The notes beneath the pieces were generated by a model, which was not told the origin of the DNA, did not search any database, and saw only the letters and a program-made list of their open reading frames with translations. Positions 42,694 to 51,175 of a stretch of DNA of 64,000 nucleotides are shown here, piece by piece. Location of the stretch: NCBI GenBank assembly GCA_016235555.1, contig JACRKC010000007.1, positions 1 to 64,000 of the forward strand. The letters run 5' to 3'. Source of the DNA: Verrucomicrobiota bacterium (GTDB taxonomy: Bacteria > Verrucomicrobiota > Verrucomicrobiia > Opitutales > Opitutaceae). Position 1 is the first letter of the stretch, and each line of letters starts with the position of its first letter. The position numbers and the translations under genes are program-made.

Positions 42694-42715
42694 TTTTTCT
42701 CGGAGCGAAAAACCC

Positions 42716-43831
42716 ATGAAAGTCCCCATCCTCGATCTCGCGCCCGCCATCGCCGAACTGCGCCCGCAACTCGACGCCGCCTACGCGCGCGTGATGGATT
42801 CCGGCTGGGTGCTCCTCGGTCGGGAACTTGAGACCTTCGAGTCCGAATACGCCGCGAGCCTCGGCGTCGCGCATTGCGTCGGTGTCGCCAACGGACTCGA
42901 AGCCATGCAACTCATCCTCATGGCGCAGGGCATCGGCGCCGGCGACGAAGTCATCGTCCCGGCCAACGGCTACATCGCCACCTGGCTCGCCGTCACGCAC
43001 GTCGGTGCGACACCCGTCCCCTGCGAGCCCGACCCGCACACCTACAACCTCGATCCCGCGCGCCTCGCAGGCCTGATCACGGCCCGCACGCGCGCGATTC
43101 TTCCGATCAACCTCTACGGCCAACCCGCCGACTTCGACGCCATCAACGCCATCGCCGCGCAGCACGAACTTTTCGTGCTCGAAGATGCCGCGCAGTCGCA
43201 CGGCGCACGCTGTCACGGTCGCGCTGCGGGATCGCTCGGCCACGCCGCCGGCGTAAGCTTTTACCCCAGCAAAAACCTCGGCGCGCTGGCCGACGCCGGC
43301 GCGGTCACCACCGACGACGCCGCGCTCGCCGAGAAAATCCGCTACCTGCGCAACTACGGTTCGAAGGTCCGCTACCAGAACGAGTATCCCGGCCTCAACT
43401 CGCGCCTGAGCGAACTCCAGGCTGCGTTCCTGCGGGTGAAGCTCCCGCACCTCGCCGCGTGGAACGCCCGTCGCGCCGCACTCGCCGCCCTCTACCGCGA
43501 CCAACTCACCGGCATCGGCGATCTGGTCCTGCCCGTTGTGCCCGCGTGGGCGGACCCCGTCTGGCATCTCTTCGTCGTGCGCGCTGCCCGGCGCGACGCG
43601 CTCGCCGCCCACCTCGCCGCCCATGGCATCGGCACGCAAATCCACTACCCCACCCCGCCGCACCGCTCCCCCGCCTATCGCGACGGCGGCTGGAAGCGCG
43701 GCAATTTCCCGCTCGCCGAAAAACTCGCCGAGGAAGTCCTCAGCCTCCCCATCGGCCCCCACCACACCGCCGGACAAATCGAATTCGTATGCGCGGCGAT
43801 CCGGGAGTTTTTTGCGCAGCCTCAGCGTTGA
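42716..43831 (+). CDS. DegT/DnrJ/EryC1/StrS-family sugar aminotransferase
   Basis: The 371-residue PLP enzyme transfers an amino group to a nucleotide-linked keto-sugar. Motifs: [60 protein letters not shown], and the PLP-binding Lys186 in [17 protein letters not shown] followed by GAVTT. The C-terminal region has [17 protein letters not shown] and [13 protein letters not shown]. Closest by eye to TDP-3-keto-sugar aminotransferases such as FdtB or QdtB, but the substrate cannot be set. It lies 22 bases after the fusion gene and its 3' end overlaps the convergent next gene by 10 bases. Confidence 0.93.
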   Translation: MKVPILDLAPAIAELRPQLDAAYARVMDSGWVLLGRELETFESEYAASLGVAHCVGVANGLEAMQLILMAQGIGAGDEVIVPANGYIATWLAVTHVGATPVPCEPDPHTYNLDPARLAGLITARTRAILPINLYGQPADFDAINAIAAQHELFVLEDAAQSHGARCHGRAAGSLGHAAGVSFYPSKNLGALADAGAVTTDDAALAEKIRYLRNYGSKVRYQNEYPGLNSRLSELQAAFLRVKLPHLAAWNARRAALAALYRDQLTGIGDLVLPVVPAWADPVWHLFVVRAARRDALAAHLAAHGIGTQIHYPTPPHRSPAYRDGGWKRGNFPLAEKLAEEVLSLPIGPHHTAGQIEFVCAAIREFFAQPQR

Positions 43832-44655
43832 CTCGGACCTTGGCCGGGCGCGTTGCGCTCCCAGAACTGACGCTCGAAATGATCTTGGATGGCCGCCAGT
43901 TCTGGCCGACGAAAAATTCGCCGGCCATCCGCGCGAAGCGTGTAGCCGTCATTCGCGTGCAGGACGTGAATCGGCTGCCCGGCGTGGAAAGCGCGCAAGC
44001 CGGCCGTTTCGCACGTCGCCAGCGAGGTCTTGCCCCGGGCGTGCCAGACCCCCCCGCATACCGTCCGCACCTTCAACCGCTCCGAATAAATAGCCGCCAC
44101 GAACGCGTCGTTTTCCCAGAGATTCCCCTGGCCGCGCACCACCGCCGCACCGCGGGCATAGGATTCCAACAGGCACCCCCGCCGCTGCACCCAAAAACCC
44201 GAGCTGAAATAGGCATCGTCGCGACGAACCCCGAGCGACACACGATTGCACTCGTGCATGATTTCCCCGATCGACTGCACGTGGGCATCGATCAGCACGT
44301 CATATCCGACAAGAAGCTCGTCCAACTCCGGCAATGGCTCGAGCAAGAGGGCATCCGCATCGATCCAAACCAGCGTGTGCCAGTCGCGGGGCCCGGCTTC
44401 CACGTATTCGCCGAGTCTCGATTTCCCCTCCCAGGCATGAGTCAACGCCTTCCCCGCGGCAGCCACCACCTGTAATCCCCGCACCGTGCGCAGCAGGGAA
44501 ACCTGATCGGCATCCAAACCGTAGTCACAGATGACGAGAGGCCAGCCCGGTTGCGCCACCTGCCACGATGCGATCAGCATCGTGAGATTGGCAAAGTGCG
44601 CGCCGTTTGCGCCGGTGGTGATGATTACCCCGGAGGACTGGTTCGGTTGGCTCAT
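43822..44655 (-). CDS. GT-A-like glycosyltransferase family protein, unassigned
   Basis: The 277-residue protein begins with [20 protein letters not shown] and contains [17 protein letters not shown], a DxD-type metal-binding motif, preceded by [11 protein letters not shown] conserved-looking [15 protein letters not shown] and a [15 protein letters not shown] follow. This pattern is that of nucleotide-diphospho-sugar transferases related to family 8 or DUF-type capsular transferases. No signal peptide. It lies on the minus strand, convergent with the aminotransferase gene. A glycan-building role is inferred from motif and neighbourhood. Confidence 0.68.
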   Translation of the reverse strand: MSQPNQSSGVIITTGANGAHFANLTMLIASWQVAQPGWPLVICDYGLDADQVSLLRTVRGLQVVAAAGKALTHAWEGKSRLGEYVEAGPRDWHTLVWIDADALLLEPLPELDELLVGYDVLIDAHVQSIGEIMHECNRVSLGVRRDDAYFSSGFWVQRRGCLLESYARGAAVVRGQGNLWENDAFVAAIYSERLKVRTVCGGVWHARGKTSLATCETAGLRAFHAGQPIHVLHANDGYTLRADGRRIFRRPELAAIQDHFERQFWERNAPGQGPSQR

Positions 44656-44718
44656 GTCTCAGCCAGCAAGCGGAACGGGCCAAAGCCCTCAAGTCTATTA
44701 CCGGCACCGGGCACTCAC

Positions 44719-45450
44719 TCACCGCGCGATGCGGTAGTAGTAGTCATCGCCGCCGCCAGGCAGCAGGTCCTTGCGGACATAGGCGAGTTGCCCGCGATGC
44801 GGCTTGGTGATCCGACCCCGCGCAAGCAGGTAGGCAGGTCCGAGCAACCGGTCGATCTCGATCCGGTCGCTCTCGGCATGGATCTCGAAATACATCACGC
44901 CGGGTGTAAACGCGGTAAGCAGATCACGGAGGATCGGCACCTCACAGCCCTCGGTATCGACCTTGATCAAATCCAACCGCGAGACGCCACGGCGCCGCAG
45001 CGCGGAGGAGGCGCGTTCGATGCGGACGGCTTCCGAATCACCGTCTTGCACCATGCCGCTCGCAAAGAGCGAATGCTGGGCACTTTGCTCGCGCCCATGA
45101 AATAGCTGCATTTCGCGGTCGTCATCACCCAAGCCGGCCGCGAAAGCCTCAATCGCAGGAAAGGGGGCGGTGTTGGCGCGGAGCAGGGAATAATTGTCCG
45201 CCGCCGGTTCGAAACAAAGAATTCGCGCCGAAGGATAGTGTCGGAGGAAATGCAACGCCGTTGCCCCGACATTGGCCCCCGCATCCACAATCGTAAGCGG
45301 CGTGAACCCCGGAAGATCGAGAATCGGATATTCGCCACCAGCGAGCGCAGTGGCCGTGACCTCTCGAAGATTGATGGAATACCGGACGGGATGGCTCTCA
45401 CCATTGACCACAAAACTCAATGGTTCGTTCTCGTCGTGAGTGTCGGGCAT
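44719..45450 (-). CDS. FkbM family methyltransferase
   Basis: The 243-residue protein has the FkbM pattern: SAM motif I TIVDAGANVGATALHFL, acidic LCFEPAADNYSLLRAN, and LDLIKVDTEGCEVPILRDL. This family O-methylates sugars or polyketides; in polysaccharide gene clusters it usually methylates a glycan residue. It lies 63 bases upstream of the GT-A-like gene on the same strand and is probably co-transcribed with it. It is divergent from the Wzm-like permease gene 146 bases away. Confidence 0.88.
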   Translation of the reverse strand: MPDTHDENEPLSFVVNGESHPVRYSINLREVTATALAGGEYPILDLPGFTPLTIVDAGANVGATALHFLRHYPSARILCFEPAADNYSLLRANTAPFPAIEAFAAGLGDDDREMQLFHGREQSAQHSLFASGMVQDGDSEAVRIERASSALRRRGVSRLDLIKVDTEGCEVPILRDLLTAFTPGVMYFEIHAESDRIEIDRLLGPAYLLARGRITKPHRGQLAYVRKDLLPGGGDDYYYRIAR

Positions 45451-45596
45451 ATCGCAATCATGTTCCGCGCTGACCGGACAAACTCAATCCCGTTCAGCCC
45501 GGTGCGAGTCCGGGTGGTCGCTCCGGACGCGAGCCCTTTGCCGGAGCCCTTGATTGCGCTTTACAGCCCGCCCAAAGGCGCCGTTAAGAGCGGGGC

Positions 45597-46439
45597 ATGA
45601 TGCCTCCCGGCGAAATCCCTCCCGTCCTCGGCCCCTGGCATCTCATCGCAAGCCTGTGGCGGCATCGCGAGCTCACCTGGCAGTTCGTTTGGCGGGAGAT
45701 TCATCTGCGCCATCGCGGCAGCCGGCTCGGCGTGATCTGGGCCTTGGTCAATCCGCTCTCCATGCTTGCGCTCTACTACTTCGTTTTCGGCGTGATCTAC
45801 GACCAGAAGTTCGGCGTGCTGCGCGACGAATCACGACTGGATTTCGCCCTGGCCCTGTTTCTCGGGCTGAGTTTGTTCCACGTCATCTCCGAGACCATCG
45901 GCTGGGCACCGGCCCTCATCGCCTCGAATCCCAACTTCGTGAAGAAGGTGGTGTTCCCGCTCGAGATCCTGCCGGTCGCGAAGATCGGCGACGCCGTCTT
46001 TCATTTCGGGGTCGGTCTCGTGCTGATCGTCGCCGGAAGCGCTTTCGGCACCACCGGGCTGGGCTGGGAGTGGTTGTGGCTCCCGGTGCTCGTGCTGCCC
46101 CTCATCCTGATGGCGATCGGCCTCGCATGGGCACTCGCCTCCATCGGGGTCTTCCTGCGCGACCTCACCCAAGTCACACCCTTCGTCACGACGGCCGTGT
46201 TGTTCGCCAGCGCGGTGTTCTACTCACCCGGGAAGATCCGCGCCACGCCGCTTGCTTGGGAGATTCTCAAGTTCAACCCGTTGCTTCAGATCATCGATAT
46301 CTCCCGTCATGTGTTGCTGTGGCATGGCGAAATGCCGTGGGCACGGCTGGGCTACGTCTATGCCATCGCCGCCTGTGTGATGCTCGCCGGCGGGTTCTTC
46401 TTTGTCGCGCTGCGCCGCTCCTTCGCCGAGGTTATCTGA
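45597..46439 (+). CDS. ABC-2 polysaccharide export permease (Wzm/RfbA-like)
   Basis: The 280-residue inner-membrane protein has six helices and the ABC-2 polysaccharide signature region near the N-terminus (RHRELTWQFVWREIHLRHRG, then SRLGVIWALVNPLSMLALYY). Other helices include LALFLGLSLFHVISETIGW and PVLVLPLILMAIGLAWALAS. It also has an interfacial segment PFVTTAVLFASAVFYSPGKI. It exports lipid-linked O-antigen or capsule chains together with the Wzt-type ATPase encoded next to it. Unusually, the ATPase gene is convergent, on the other strand, with an 8-base overlap of 3' ends. Confidence 0.93.
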   Translation: MMPPGEIPPVLGPWHLIASLWRHRELTWQFVWREIHLRHRGSRLGVIWALVNPLSMLALYYFVFGVIYDQKFGVLRDESRLDFALALFLGLSLFHVISETIGWAPALIASNPNFVKKVVFPLEILPVAKIGDAVFHFGVGLVLIVAGSAFGTTGLGWEWLWLPVLVLPLILMAIGLAWALASIGVFLRDLTQVTPFVTTAVLFASAVFYSPGKIRATPLAWEILKFNPLLQIIDISRHVLLWHGEMPWARLGYVYAIAACVMLAGGFFFVALRRSFAEVI

Positions 46440-47784
46440 CGCCTCCGGCCTGCGGTCGGGCGACTTGGATCTCGTAGGGCAGGCGAACCAAGCCATGCAC
46501 AACCTCCTGCTCCGGTGTGGTTGAAACATCGACCACCACCGCGTTCAGCACGCGATCCCATGTGGTGTCCGCGTCCGAACCCGCCCCGCAACCCAAGTCC
46601 AAGGTGTATTGTCCCGGCTGCAGTTCCAGCCGGAACCGGATGGTCACCAGACACGACTCTCCCGCCGGGATCCGGTCCACGAGCCGGCGCGCCACGCGCA
46701 ATCCGGTGGCGAAGACCACCTGTCCATGGCGGTTGCGCAGCTCGCAACCCGCACCTACGCAGCGGGCCTCCTTGGTCGCCTGCACCAGCAGCACGGCGAT
46801 CGCCCAGTCCCCCACTCGGAACGCGGAGGACGCGGTGCCATCCGCGTGCAACAGCCATGCCCGGCCGACGCGCACTCCGCCATCGCCCAAGCGCTCCTTT
46901 GCCCCCAGGTCGAGTTCCCGCGCACGCGGCAGCACCATCGCCGTGAGCGCCGCAAACTCGTCCGACGGAGCCGGGGCGTTGCCCGAGATCGCCGTCATGG
47001 CGGCGACATACTCACGGACACATTCCCCGGCCGGTCCCAGAAACCGCACCCGGCCCTGGTCCAGCCACATCGCCCGCTGGCACATGTTGAGGACGAAGGC
47101 CAGGTCGTGCGTGACCACAAGGAGCGTCACGCCCGCCTGGATCAATTCGTGGAGCCGCCGGCTGCACTTCTGCTGGAAGAGGATATCGCCGACGCTCAGT
47201 GCCTCGTCGATGATGAGCACGTCGGGCTCCACTGAGATCGCGACCCCGAATGCCACCCGCATCAACATGCCGGTCGAATAGGTCTTCACCGGCTGTTCGA
47301 TGAAAGCCCCGATGTCGGCGAAGCGGGCGATGTCATCGAACCTCCGGTCCATTTCACTGCGGGAGATGCCGAGGATCGCCCCGGCCAGATAGACGTTTTC
47401 CCGGCCGGTGAACTCGGGATTGAAACCGGAGCCGAGCTCAAGCAGGGCCGTCACCCGGCCGTGAACGCGGCACTCGCCCGTGCTCGCCCGGAGCGTGCCG
47501 GCAATGATCTGCAGCAGCGTGCTTTTTCCGGCGCCGTTGCGGCCGATCACGCCGAAGGCCTCGCCCCTTGCGACGCTGAAGCTCACCTCCGCCAGCGCGG
47601 TCACACCGCCCTGCGTGCCATTCGCGCCCCCGCTGCCGCCAAGTCCGATTCCGCGCGCGAGCCATTGGTGCAGCCCCCGGTCGCTGCGATAAGATTTCCC
47701 GACCGCCGCCACGTCGATGGCCAGACCGGGTTGCGCCCGACGCGAATCGATTGACTCTGCCAATGCCGCCTTCTCCTTAGACAT
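46432..47784 (-). CDS. O-antigen ABC transporter ATPase (Wzt-like) with C-terminal carbohydrate-binding domain
   Basis: The 450-residue ATPase has an N-terminal nucleotide-binding domain with Walker A GRNGAGKSTLLQIIAG, LGSGFNPEFTGRENVYLAG, an ABC signature of YSTGMLMRVAFGVAI (the TagH/Wzt variant), Walker B VLIIDEALSVGD and switch VVTHDLAFVL. The C-terminal ~170 residues match the Wzt carbohydrate-binding beta-sandwich (GVRVGRAWLLHADGTASSAF, GQYTLDLGCG). That domain recognises the chain terminus (O-methyl or phosphate) to trigger export. The FkbM methyltransferase nearby could make such a cap. The ATG at 47784 is chosen over a GTG or ATG at 47820. Confidence 0.92.
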   Translation of the reverse strand: MSKEKAALAESIDSRRAQPGLAIDVAAVGKSYRSDRGLHQWLARGIGLGGSGGANGTQGGVTALAEVSFSVARGEAFGVIGRNGAGKSTLLQIIAGTLRASTGECRVHGRVTALLELGSGFNPEFTGRENVYLAGAILGISRSEMDRRFDDIARFADIGAFIEQPVKTYSTGMLMRVAFGVAISVEPDVLIIDEALSVGDILFQQKCSRRLHELIQAGVTLLVVTHDLAFVLNMCQRAMWLDQGRVRFLGPAGECVREYVAAMTAISGNAPAPSDEFAALTAMVLPRARELDLGAKERLGDGGVRVGRAWLLHADGTASSAFRVGDWAIAVLLVQATKEARCVGAGCELRNRHGQVVFATGLRVARRLVDRIPAGESCLVTIRFRLELQPGQYTLDLGCGAGSDADTTWDRVLNAVVVDVSTTPEQEVVHGLVRLPYEIQVARPQAGGVR

Positions 47785-47837
47785 CGCCACCGTTACAGCC
47801 GCAAGCCCTGGCGGACCCAAGACTTTTCGCCCGGTTC

Positions 47838-49976
47838 ATGGGCCGTGGTCGCGAAAAAACTTTCAAGCAGCGCATCGATTCCTTGGACTTCGCGGCACCT
47901 CCAATCGTGTCAGCCGAGCCTTATCGATCACCTTCCCCCGCCGGCGCCACGCCCGGCCGGCAGGCAGTCTGGTTTGCCGGCGGCCTGTTGGTGTTGATCG
48001 CGGTCATCGCTTACCGGAACAGCTTCTCCGGCCCGTTCGTTTACGACGACGTCCCAGCCATCGTCGAAAACCCGACCATCCGAAAACTCTGGCCCCTCTG
48101 GGAGGTTTTGGCGCCCCCGAGCGACAGCGGGGTGACGGTCAACGGACGGCCGGTGGTGAATCTTTCGCTGGCCTTGAACTACGCGGCTGGAGGCACGGCC
48201 GTGCGGGGTTATCATGCCGTCAACCTCTGTATCCATGGTCTGGCCGGACTGGTCTTGTTTGGCTTGGTGCGCCGCACTCTGCTGTCGCGAGGGGTGCCGG
48301 CGTGGCTCCGGAATTCGGCGCTGCCGGTCGCGGCATCCTCAGCGGCCCTCTGGATGGCACATCCCCTGCAGACCGAGTCCGTAACCTACGTGATCCAACG
48401 GGCGGAGTCACTCGTGGGTCTTTTTTATCTGGCAACGCTCTATTTTTTTGTGCGCGGCGCGTCGTCCCCCGGACGGGCTGGCTGGCACGTGGCTTGTGTC
48501 GCAGCCTGCCTGTCGGGAATGGGAAGCAAGGAAGTCATGGCGTCCGCGCCGGTGCTGGTGTTGCTGCTGGATCGGGCCTTTGTCAGCGGATCCTTTCTCC
48601 GCGCCTGGCGCGAGCACCGCTGCCTCTATGTTGCCCTGGGCTGCACCTGGCTGGTGCTGCTCATCTTGGTTCTCAATACCGGGAACCGGGGTGGCACCGC
48701 CGGATTTGGGGCCGGTGGCATGGCATGGTGGGCTTACGCCTTCATGCAGTGCCGCGCGATCGTGCATTACCTGTGGCTGGCGATCTGGCCGAACGAACTG
48801 GTTTTCGATTACGGAATCGATGTCGAAACGAACTTCCTGGCAATCTGGCCCCAGTTCATCGCGATCACCGGGTTGGTGGGCGGCGTTTGCTACACGGCTG
48901 TGCGGCACCCGCGACTGGGGTTCCCCCTGATGTTCTTTCTCGCCGTGCTTGCCCCCAGTTCGAGTATCATTCCGATCGCGACCGAGACGATGGCTGAACA
49001 CCGGATGTATCTGCCGCTGGCGGCGGTCGCCGTCGTATTTTGCGTGACCCTGCGCACACTGACCGCACGACGGCCTCTGGCCCTGACAGCCTTGATGGTG
49101 CTGGGGCTGGCCACGATGACGGCCCGGCGCAATCGGGACTATCAAGATGAACTCGTGCTGTGGACCGACACCGCCAGGAAGGCCCCCGGCAACTCGCGCG
49201 CGCATAACAACGTCGGGGAGATCCTGTTTCGTCGCGACCGGCCCGCGGAGGCGGTGGCATGCTTCCAGGAGGCAATCCGGCTGCTGCCCAATTACGTCGA
49301 TGCCATCAACAATCTTGGAAATGTGCTCACGCAAACCGGGAGAGCGGCGGAAGCTTTGCCGCTGTTCGAACGCGCCTTGAAGCTTAAACCGAATTACGCG
49401 GAGACCCTGACAAATTATGGCAATGCACTTTTTGAGCTGGGGGACGAAAACCAAGCGGCAGCGCTTTTTGAACAGGCGATCAAACTGAAGCCAGGCTTCG
49501 CCTCCCCGAAGAACAACCTGGGCGTGATTCTGGCCAAGCGTGGCCGCGCGGCCGAGGCCATCGTGCTCTACCAGGACGCCCTGCGACTGAAGCCCGACTA
49601 CGCAGATGCCCACTACAATTTTGGCAACGCCCTCGCCGAATCCGGGAAAACGGAAGCCGCGATTCAGCATTTCAAGGAAGCCTTGCGACTCAAACCCAAG
49701 TATCCCGAGGTGTTGAACAACCTTGGCAAGGCGGTCTACCTCCTGGACCGCTTCCCTGAGGCCATCGCTCATTACGAAACGGCCCTCGCCCAGCGCCCGG
49801 ACTTCGCCGATGCGCACAACAACTATGCCGCGGCCCTGTATCGCGTGGGCCGGGTGGACGATGCCGTCAAGCACCTCAAACGTGCAATCGAACTCCGCCC
49901 GGACTACACGGACGCCAAGAGCAACCTGGCATGGATTCTGGCTCAACCGAAGACACCGACGCCACCTGATAGATGA
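47838..49976 (+). CDS. TMTC-like membrane protein with TPR repeats
   Basis: The 712-residue protein has an N-terminal membrane domain of about 9-10 helices, starting with AVWFAGGLLVLIAVIAYRN. It includes the conserved FVYDDVPAIVENPTI segment (Asp-Asp motif of GT-C mannosyltransferase-like TMTC proteins) and VTYVIQRAESLVGLFYLATL. From residue ~450 there are at least seven TPR repeats (EAVACFQEAIRLLPNYVDA, EALPLFERALKLKPNYAET and so on). Eukaryotic TMTCs O-mannosylate proteins; bacterial homologues are uncharacterised and may transfer sugars to surface proteins. It is divergent from the Wzt gene with 53 bases between. Confidence 0.87.
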   Translation: MGRGREKTFKQRIDSLDFAAPPIVSAEPYRSPSPAGATPGRQAVWFAGGLLVLIAVIAYRNSFSGPFVYDDVPAIVENPTIRKLWPLWEVLAPPSDSGVTVNGRPVVNLSLALNYAAGGTAVRGYHAVNLCIHGLAGLVLFGLVRRTLLSRGVPAWLRNSALPVAASSAALWMAHPLQTESVTYVIQRAESLVGLFYLATLYFFVRGASSPGRAGWHVACVAACLSGMGSKEVMASAPVLVLLLDRAFVSGSFLRAWREHRCLYVALGCTWLVLLILVLNTGNRGGTAGFGAGGMAWWAYAFMQCRAIVHYLWLAIWPNELVFDYGIDVETNFLAIWPQFIAITGLVGGVCYTAVRHPRLGFPLMFFLAVLAPSSSIIPIATETMAEHRMYLPLAAVAVVFCVTLRTLTARRPLALTALMVLGLATMTARRNRDYQDELVLWTDTARKAPGNSRAHNNVGEILFRRDRPAEAVACFQEAIRLLPNYVDAINNLGNVLTQTGRAAEALPLFERALKLKPNYAETLTNYGNALFELGDENQAAALFEQAIKLKPGFASPKNNLGVILAKRGRAAEAIVLYQDALRLKPDYADAHYNFGNALAESGKTEAAIQHFKEALRLKPKYPEVLNNLGKAVYLLDRFPEAIAHYETALAQRPDFADAHNNYAAALYRVGRVDDAVKHLKRAIELRPDYTDAKSNLAWILAQPKTPTPPDR

Positions 49977-50181
49977 GCGAGTTCCGTCAGCGTAAGCGTA
50001 ATATCAACGTCTCGTAGCTTTCAGGCCTTCCGCTGTGGCCCCCGCCCAGCCAGGCAGGCAGACCGGCCACCGGCCGGGCCTGTAGTCCAATAGCAAGGTG
50101 CCGCTGGCGTAACGGCTTCCTCATACCAAGCCTCCATCAATATCGGACTAATGGTGCGGAAGTTGCCTGGAACGACAGCCG
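49977..50181. other. Gap between TMTC-like gene and transposase remnant
   Basis: About 200 bases with no gene. They contain a GGCCGG-rich imperfect palindrome (50065-50095). No terminator with a T-run is clear after the TPR-protein gene. An end of the degraded insertion sequence may lie near 50145, but I could not identify a matching terminal inverted repeat. Confidence 0.4.
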
Positions 50182-50803
50182 ATGAGACCCAAAATCCAAT
50201 TGATCGATGGAACCGGGCGCGCCGCGGTCAAGGCGGCCCTGGCCGAGACGACCGCGCCAGCGGTGCGGCTGGCCTTTCGAGGTCAGCACACCCTGGCGGA
50301 GATCAGCGGAGACGCTCGACTGTGCGCGCTCCAGCGTGGCGGAGTATATCCGGCGCTTTCGCCAGCACGGCGTCGCGGGCCTGCGGTTCAAGGCGCGTGG
50401 CGGCGCCCGCGCCAAGCGCACCAAGGTAGACGCCGCCACCAGCGTCGAACTGCTCGCCGGTTTGCGCCAAGGCCGCTGGAAGCGCGCCAAGGAAATCCGC
50501 CACTGGCTGGCGGAAAAGCGCGGCACGCGCTTGGCCTCGCGGGCGTCTACACCTGGCTGCGCCGCCGCGGCGCCAAACCGAAGGTGCCGCACAAGAGCCA
50601 CGGCAAACAAGATCCCGCCAAGGCCGCCGCGTTCAAAAACCCAGCTCGCCGCCGAACTCGGCGCGCTGGGCCTGCCGCCCACTGCGAAGGTGCGGCTGTG
50701 GGTGGCCGACGAACATCGCTACGGACTGATCGGGGTCATCCGCAAGGTGTGGCGCCTGCGCAGGGTCAAGCCGACCGCACCTGGCACGCCAAATACCAGT
50801 TGA
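50182..50803 (+). pseudogene. IS630-type transposase remnant with several frameshifts
   Basis: Pieces of one IS630-family transposase appear in two alternating reading frames. First, an N-terminal part with RLAFRGQHTLAEIS; then, after a shift near 50330, the helix-turn-helix SSVAEYIRRFRQHGVAGLR. A shift near 50525 leads to LAGVYTWLRRRGAKPKVP, and a shift back near 50640 leads to VRLWVADEHRYGLIGVIRKV, the start of the DDE catalytic core. The sequence then breaks off near 50803 without the remaining catalytic acids. At least three frameshifts plus truncation make it non-functional. It lies beside the two-partner secretion locus and marks past mobile-element activity. Confidence 0.82.
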
Positions 50804-50864
50804 ACGCTCAGAGTTGGGCTAGTGCGACGACCCAAAGAGAACCGCGACGTGGTGCAGCTTGGTC

Positions 50865-50896
50865 GTTGCGAGCGCCAGCGAGTGGGTGCTCGCAAC
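50865..50896. repeat. Hairpin repeat GTTGCGAGC
   Basis: GTTGCGAGC (50865-50873) and GCTCGCAAC (50888-50896) form a perfect 9-bp stem around a 14-nt loop beginning GCCAGCGAGTG. The string GCCAGCGAGTGG is also found after the gene at 1531, near 2328-2340, so a small dispersed repeat is possible. Confidence 0.5.
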
Positions 50897-51115
50897 TCTT
50901 GCTGCGTGCACGACTGCCCCGGTTGCTCAGCGTCGGCCTATATAGCGGTTCTCACCAGCTTTTAGACTTAGAGGTTGGGCTGGCCTGCCAGCGGGCGGGC
51001 TACAAAGGAAAATCTGAAAACTACGAGGCGTTGGCATTGCGCTGTTTGCATCATCCATCACCGGAAGCTGAATCCGGAGCGACGCCTGCAATCCACCACG
51101 CAAGAGGACTGTGCG

Positions 51116-51150
51116 AAAAAAGGGGCGACCAGAATTCTGGTCGCCCCTTT
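51116..51150 (-). terminator. Terminator of the TpsA-like gene
   Basis: AAAGGGGCGACC and GGTCGCCCCTTT form a perfect palindrome around AGAATTCT. On the minus strand the stem is followed by six T residues. It lies 25 bases past the stop codon of the 5.5 kb gene. Confidence 0.94.
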
Positions 51151-51175
51151 GCGGCGTAATGTTAATCAACAACTA

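Larger units (their letters stand above)
50804..51175. other. Gap between transposase remnant and tpsA 3' end
   Basis: No gene is evident. The stretch holds a 9-bp-arm hairpin at 50865-50896, a second repeat-like segment around 50965-51000 (CCTGCCAGCGGGCGGGCTAC) resembling the element before rpmB, and the tpsA terminator at 51116-51150. Confidence 0.6.
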
